Shown here: positions 58,990-64,000 of the stretch, piece by piece
How the letters are laid out: every line of letters begins with the position of its first letter
Numbering within the stretch: position 1 is the stretch's first letter
Source: Chionoecetes opilio
Taxonomy: Eukaryota > Arthropoda > Malacostraca > Decapoda > Majidae
Direction of reading: 5' to 3'
Assembly (NCBI GenBank): GCA_016584305.1
Contig: JACEEZ010002746.1
Span: 25,728-89,727, forward strand
DNA length: 64,000 nt
Program-made: the position numbers and the translations under genes
The notes under the pieces: generated by a model
Told to the model about the DNA's origin: nothing
Seen by the model: only the letters and a program-made list of their open reading frames with translations
The model's database searches: none

Positions 58990-59760
58990 TCAGTTCTGAA
59001 TATATATATTTTCCGACAATACTTTGTGCCGGCGATAGCTGGTGACGTCAGCAGGCAAGTCGAGCAGGGAGGTAGAGTGGCCATATTAGTTGTCTTTCGG
59101 TCCACGTCTACAGCTGTGGTAACAACTGTGGGGAGTTGTGGCTATCAACCCTGTTAAAGGTATGTGCGAGGAAGTGTATTGGTGGAGATGTAGAGGGGAT
59201 TGAAATTATTTATCTGTAATAGCTTGAATGCTCATAGCCATATGTTATTTATAGGGTTTGGGAGTGTGGTGAAACTGACGGGGTGAGCAGCTGTGAGCTG
59301 TGGGAGCTGAGTGGATGACCCTGGACACACCTATGGATACAGCTAAGGCCATGTTTTCATAGCTGGAGTGTGTGTGTATAGATACTTTACACAGTGATTC
59401 AGTGTGACGGGAAAGTTACACAGTGAGTCAGTGTGACGGAAAGTTACTCAGTGATTTAGGGTGAAGGAGTTATAGGGTTTGGTTAAGCACGAGCTGAGAG
59501 TCGCGTCGTGTCGATGTTCATATTGTTAAGTATATTTTTGTGTTGAAAAACCTTAGGTTAAGGAGGGAAGTGATTACTGGTGAATCAGTAGGTGATAATA
59601 TACTGATATTCTGTTAACGAGTTGTTTATTCAGACCCATTAGTACTCACATATTCTCCTAATCTTTTATTTTTTTCCCATTTATTGTGGGTGGTGGCAGC
59701 GTAATAGCCAGGATTGTGGAGCCCTTCGAGTTAACGTCAAAGCTATAAAGGGGGGCGCTA
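58990..59760 (+). mobile_element. Possible solo LTR / retroelement end
   Basis: The moderately structured region ends ATTTATTGTGGGTGGTGGCAGCG, and TGGTGGCAGCG resembles a primer-binding site region placed just after some metazoan LTRs. Short GTGTGACGG..AAGTTACACAGTGA words repeat at 59400-59460. No second LTR, gag or pol is seen in the window, so this is a weak call. Confidence 0.25.
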
Positions 59761-59960
59761 CACATACATATCACATTATTGTACGATTGCAAAATCACAG
59801 TACTTTATGAAAAGAAAACATATGCCTAATTTATATTTCACTAATACAGTATGTACAACCAATGCTTATCATGTTTTCACTTTTTACAGTATGCCTTTAC
59901 AAATGTCATGACTACTACTTGATAGGTTTTGCCAGCTTTCTCATTGTTATACTTTGGCTA

Positions 59961-62219
59961 TCAAGATCTACTTTCCTCTTCCTCTCCTGTATCGTTTTTA
60001 AATTCAGCATTCTTCTTTCTGCAGTAAAAATGAAGGCGAGCATTAATGAACTTTGTGATAAGTTTCTTCTTGAGATTATGGTAGGTGGGGAGTTCAAAGT
60101 TTCTTATAGAGATTTCTGTCTCATCCAAAAACATCCTTTTAACATTAGCCTCTCCTTCTAAAGAACCTTGGGCTTTCCTGAACATAAGCTGAGGCTCTAC
60201 TTGGAGGATCATGTCATATGCTTTTTCCGAAACTACAACAAGTTCTCCTTTTTTTATTTCCTCTAACAAGGTAAGTCCTGCTGCTGAGTGAGCTGCCTGA
60301 GTGGCTGCAGCTATAACCTTCACTTAAGCACTGGTCACAAGTCTTTTCAGTTTTTTTTAATTCTGTGAACACAATAGCCTATCAAGTTATACAAGCTATC
60401 ATACTCTGCCATGTATATGTCATGTTCATTGTCATTACAAAAGTTGATTTGGCAAACTTCAGGCTCCCGTGAATATATCACTTCCATATTTAAAAAGTCA
60501 GAGATGAACTCCCCTTCATCCTTGTCGTAACTACTTGAGCATGGAACTGTCATGAACTGAGCTATACTTACAATTTTCAATGCATACTTGAAATCAAGGG
60601 GAGAGGGTACAGGTTTCCTCATGCGTACAAGTGAGAATACATTTTCAAGGCAGTCTTGAGTCAAGTCTTGATGTGAGAAGATATTGATGGTCAGCATCTA
60701 GAAGATCCGCTGCAATCTCCAAAACAGAGTATGTTGAAATAATTACTCCTGTTTGTATGGGTTTCCAATCTCCCCTGATTCCAATCTTTACACTTTTGAA
60801 GATGTGAATCACTTCTTGTAAGAAATTTACAGCTTCCTCATATTTTTCAGGGTCCGATCTACTAAGTCCTAATACAGGATGCCGACTGGTCATAAGTTTC
60901 AACCAATGGCTAAGTATTTCAATCAACCATGCTGTTGTCAGATACTCCTCCTTCCTTCCCTCTTTGTTAACCAAGTACTTTATACCAGATCTAACATCAT
61001 GACTTAAAACATGTGTGGCATTAGATACTTTCATCTTATCAAAATGGCCTGGCATTAATGTTTCCATCTTTAGCTTGGGTGCAAGTTTCAACTGCAGGTA
61101 TTCCTGAAACCTTGCAAGATCCTTCAGTGGCTCAACAGTCACCACATTGGATTTCAGTTTGTGCTTTTCCACAGTGCTATCAGAAAGTTTGAAAATGTTT
61201 CCATTAACAATTGCTGCTTTAATGTTCTTGAAGACATACGGAACATCTGCCAAAAGGTAAAGCCACTTATCAGGAACTTGTGGATGGGGGATTTTGTGAA
61301 CAGTGTGACAGTGCCTGTAACATGATATACCAAAACTCCTCCACATTGCACGATTAGCACTACCCATGTCACAAGTAACTGATTTAACATGAAGCCCAAT
61401 GTCATTAGTATGTTCAATCACATCTAAAATTATCTCCTTGAATACAGTGCCATCAGTGGGACTGCTTGTGTAATGGTATCCGACTGTTTGCTTCCAGCGG
61501 GTTGTGATGCCACCTAGCATAAATACAAGAGCCTGGTCAGCACTTCCGGTGTGCTGTGGTAGAGTCACATTCCCTAGAAGGTTACCATTATTTGCATCAT
61601 ATTCTACACTTGGCGTGAGTGATAATTCATCAAGTGTCAGGCAACAATTTTTTTCCTTGTCATTCATTTCTTTCACCTTAATTTCGAGCATGTCAAAAAT
61701 ATGTCCAAGAACCCCAGGCTGAAATGGAATTTTTTTGCATCCTCCTTTGCAAGGTCCTTTCTGAGGGCAATGGATACTGATCACTCAAAAGCATTTTGGA
61801 AGATGATGAACCACATGCAAATCGAAATTGTAAACCTTTCTTCACCGTCGCTGATGACCACCGAAGCCCTTTCGTCGTACCTCTTGTCAGAGCTCGAAGT
61901 TGATCTGGTTTGAGCAACCTAGAAATTCTTCTTTCCTGCATCACCTATGCCTTCAGAATTCTGCTGTTTATTCTTCTCATGTTTCTGACTTTGGTTTCTA
62001 GTTTAGTGATCTTCTTTCTCAGCCTCATAACTGTTGATGGACACTATAATTTTCTTCTAGGGTTGATGGCCCTGCTTCATGGACACTATCATTTTCTTCT
62101 AGGGTTGATGGCCCTTCTTCATGGACACTATCATTTTCTTCTAGGGTTGATGGCTCTGCTTCATGGACACTATCATTTTCTTCTAGGATACAATCCTCAC
62201 TCTCCGGGCTACTATCTTC
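59961..62219 (-). pseudogene. P-element / THAP9-like transposase, frameshifted
   Basis: Blocks in order on the minus strand are: 14-residue acidic repeats (62219-62040), a coiled-coil-like MRLRKKITKLETKVRNMRRI, then RGTTKGLRWSSATVKKGLQF and YPLPSERTLQRRMQ (61944-61760). The catalytic region 61760-60690 follows with LTLDELSL (first Asp), SVTCDMGSANRAMWRSFGI (second Asp) and YLLADVPYVFKNIK. After a frameshift, HQDLTQDCLENVFSLVR marks the P-element C-terminal domain (60697-60347). After further shifts at a poly-A run (60350) come TCDQCLSE and a C-terminal LITKFINARLHFYCRKKN. The THAP zinc finger exon is not found upstream. At least four breaks make it a dead copy. Confidence 0.85.
62040..62200 (-). 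repeat. 42-bp in-frame tandem repeat in the P-element N-terminal exon
   Basis: Four units on the minus strand encode LEENDSVHEAGPST with small changes (HEEGPST, HEAEPST; the last NYSVHQ). The length is a multiple of three. A splice-acceptor-like TTTTAACTGAAG precedes the first unit. Confidence 0.85.
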
Positions 62220-62484
62220 AGTTAAAATTAAAATAAAGGAAATGAGTGCGATAATAAGATAAATATTTATATATTGATCATGAAAATCAGATAGGTAAAA
62301 TGTATAAATAGATTCATTTAGACACTTAAATAGTTATACAAACAGGAAAAAGCTAGATATTTAGATAGACTGATAGATATATAGTATTAATTTCATTACA
62401 AATATCTACAATACGTGAATATTTCTTATATAGGTAGATAGATAGCCAGATAGACAGATATATATATATACATATATATATATA

Positions 62485-62796
62485 CAGCAAACCCTCACTA
62501 GAACGAGCCAATTGGGGGGAAGGGGGTGACGTTATATCCGAAAGCTTGTTATATCCGATTGATCCGAGGTTTTTTAATATAATAAACTTGGTTCGTTACG
62601 GTGCACCACCCGGTCAGCTTTGTTTTCACTGCCACCGTCCAACCAGCTTGTACATGTTCGGGCCGGCCCACCACTGAACTAAACCCCGCATTTACCGAAT
62701 TTATTCGGTAAATCCCCGCATATATCGGACTGGCAGAAAAAGTTCGTTAAAGCCTAAATTTGTCATATCGAGGTCCGTAAAAGCTTGGGTTTACTG
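62485..62796. mobile_element. Pogo/Tigger-like MITE with TA duplication
   Basis: A 312-bp element with ends CAGCAAACCC and GGGTTTACTG, flanked by TA on both sides (62483-62484, 62797-62798). The terminus CAGTAAACCC followed by CTC is typical of pogo/Tigger. The interior is non-coding. Confidence 0.8.
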
Positions 62797-62858
62797 TATT
62801 GATAGATACAACGAAATTAATATATATATATATATATACATACACACACACATACACA

Positions 62859-63237
62859 CAGTAAACCCTCGATAAACCGAACCTCGTTAAACCAAATTTC
62901 GGATAAACCAAACACCGTGTTGCCTTCGAACAAGCCTCTGATATACCAAACTATAAGTCGGCCTATGCGGCGATTGGTGAGCCGACCAAACATGTTGGCC
63001 GGCCCGTGCGTCTCCGTATACACTCTGTCCTCATTGTGTGTGGACTACTCACTCGTGTGGTCTCTCGTCCTACGTGTTACAGTGTACTCCCAGCCTACCT
63101 ACGGTTAACTTTGTTTGAACACGCATTATACACGTATTCGGCTTATGAGGCGGACAACCGATCATCCTATAAACCGAACTATCGGATATTGCGATCGACC
63201 CTTTCCTCCAACTGGTTCGGTTTATCGAGTGTTTACT
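62859..63237. mobile_element. Second pogo/Tigger-like MITE
   Basis: The left end AGTAAACCCTCGATAAACCG and the right end CGGTTTATCGAGTGTTTACT are inverted copies with one mismatch over 20 bp. The flanks are TA-rich, so the exact target duplication is unclear. It is non-coding. Confidence 0.78.
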
Positions 63238-63248
63238 ATATATGTATA

Positions 63249-64000
63249 CTAGCCGCAAAGCCGCCCTCCGGGCGGCCTTTTTGGCTAGCTCCTGCGGAGG
63301 GCTATTGGTGGGCCTTCGGCCCACCACCTGTGTTTGGTGGGCCATTGGCCCACCAAACACAGACTCTCCAGATAGACCCATTACCCACCACCTCGGCCCA
63401 CCAAACACAGACTCTCCAGATAGCCCCTTCTAACTTTCCTGAAATCATGGATGTAGAAATGTATGTATTAACGCCAACCCATTCACATCATAGCCCCTTC
63501 TAACTTTCCTGAAAGCAAAGCCGCCCTCCGGGCGGACTTTTTGGCTAGCTCCTGCGGAGGTCATTTGGTGGGCCGAAGGCCCACCAAACACAGACTCTCC
63601 AGATAGACCCATTACCCACCACCTCGGCCCACCAAACAGACTCTCCAGATAGCCCCTTCTAACTTTCCTGAAATGTAGTATGTATTTCCCCCACCCATTA
63701 CCCATCACCCCCCACCCATTCACTCACCCATTACCCATCACCACACACCCATTCACTCACCCATTACCCATCACCACACACCCATTCACTCACCCATTAC
63801 CCATCACCCCCCACCTATTCCCTCACCCATCACCCATCACCCCCCACCCATTCACTCACCCATCACCCCACACCCATTACCCATCACCCCACCCATTCAC
63901 TCACCTATTACCCATCACCCTACATCAAGGTTTCCTCAATTCTCGCAACCCACTTTTTTTTCTTCACAGTTCTCGCTAAGAAAAGAAAAAAAAAGTAATC
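63249..64000 (-). mobile_element. Helitron copy running off the right edge
   Basis: The minus-strand 3' end CTAG lies at 63252-63249 with hairpin CCGCCC-GGA-GGGCGG behind it. A second 3'-end copy is at about 63515-63560, then repeated body sequence and the ACCCATTCACTCACCCATTA minisatellite (63685-63920). It is the same composite structure as at 21036 and 46403, oriented opposite. The 5' end lies outside the window. Confidence 0.85.

Overview
The window looks like decapod crustacean (probably brachyuran crab) genomic DNA. Support: intron-containing genes with GT/AG splice sites, very long (TA)n, (CA)n and (GA)n tracts, TTAGGT-like repeats, tRNA-derived SINEs, and dense LINE, Helitron, hAT, piggyBac, pogo and P-element remnants. 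There are no bacterial operons. The species is inferred from style, not from a diagnostic gene.

The main content is a tandem pair of paralogous genes on the + strand. Copy B (exons 31806-31874, 34318-35629, 36492-36731, 38454-43483) reads through in phase as one secreted protein of about 2216 residues. It has a signal peptide, a six-cysteine beta-defensin-like motif, a very Lys-rich segment of about 300 residues, three more cysteine motifs ending in CxCC, and a huge Thr-rich mucin-like exon. That exon holds two copies of a ~155-residue helical module with a dibasic RKKR cleavage-like site. Copy A has the same layout (exon 1 at 8862, exon 2 at 11560, exon 3 at 13573, exon 4 at 16109-18309), but exons 2 and 3 are frameshifted while the mucin exon stays open. 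The 3' flanks (19078-22470 and 43928-47860) are nearly identical, whereas the 5' exons are old and diverged. The shared helical module differs by about 26 amino acid replacements against about 2 silent codon changes, a pattern expected under diversifying selection. I recognise no described family for the whole architecture. It is the best candidate for an undescribed system: a polycationic, defensin-motif, cleavable mucin.

Region by region: 1-8.7 kb holds decayed LINEs, a hAT MITE, a SINE, a Helitron and a Gypsy integrase remnant. Copy A and its flank occupy 8.8-22.5 kb. A foldback-type structure of inverted 53-bp repeat arrays occupies 22.5-25.6 kb, and the same site in copy B is nearly empty. 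Microsatellites and a LINE with endonuclease domain fill 25.6-31.3 kb. Copy B and its flank occupy 31.8-47.9 kb, with a long-inverted-repeat element, SINEs and an RTE fragment in its introns. LINE and piggyBac fragments follow at 48-53 kb. A ~2.9-kb terminal-inverted-repeat transposon at 55.5-58.4 kb carries a gene of the arthropod family with a DNCGGQNKN motif. A broken P-element/THAP9-like transposase lies at 60-62.2 kb (minus), and pogo-like MITEs plus another Helitron close the window. Coordinates of degraded elements are approximate.
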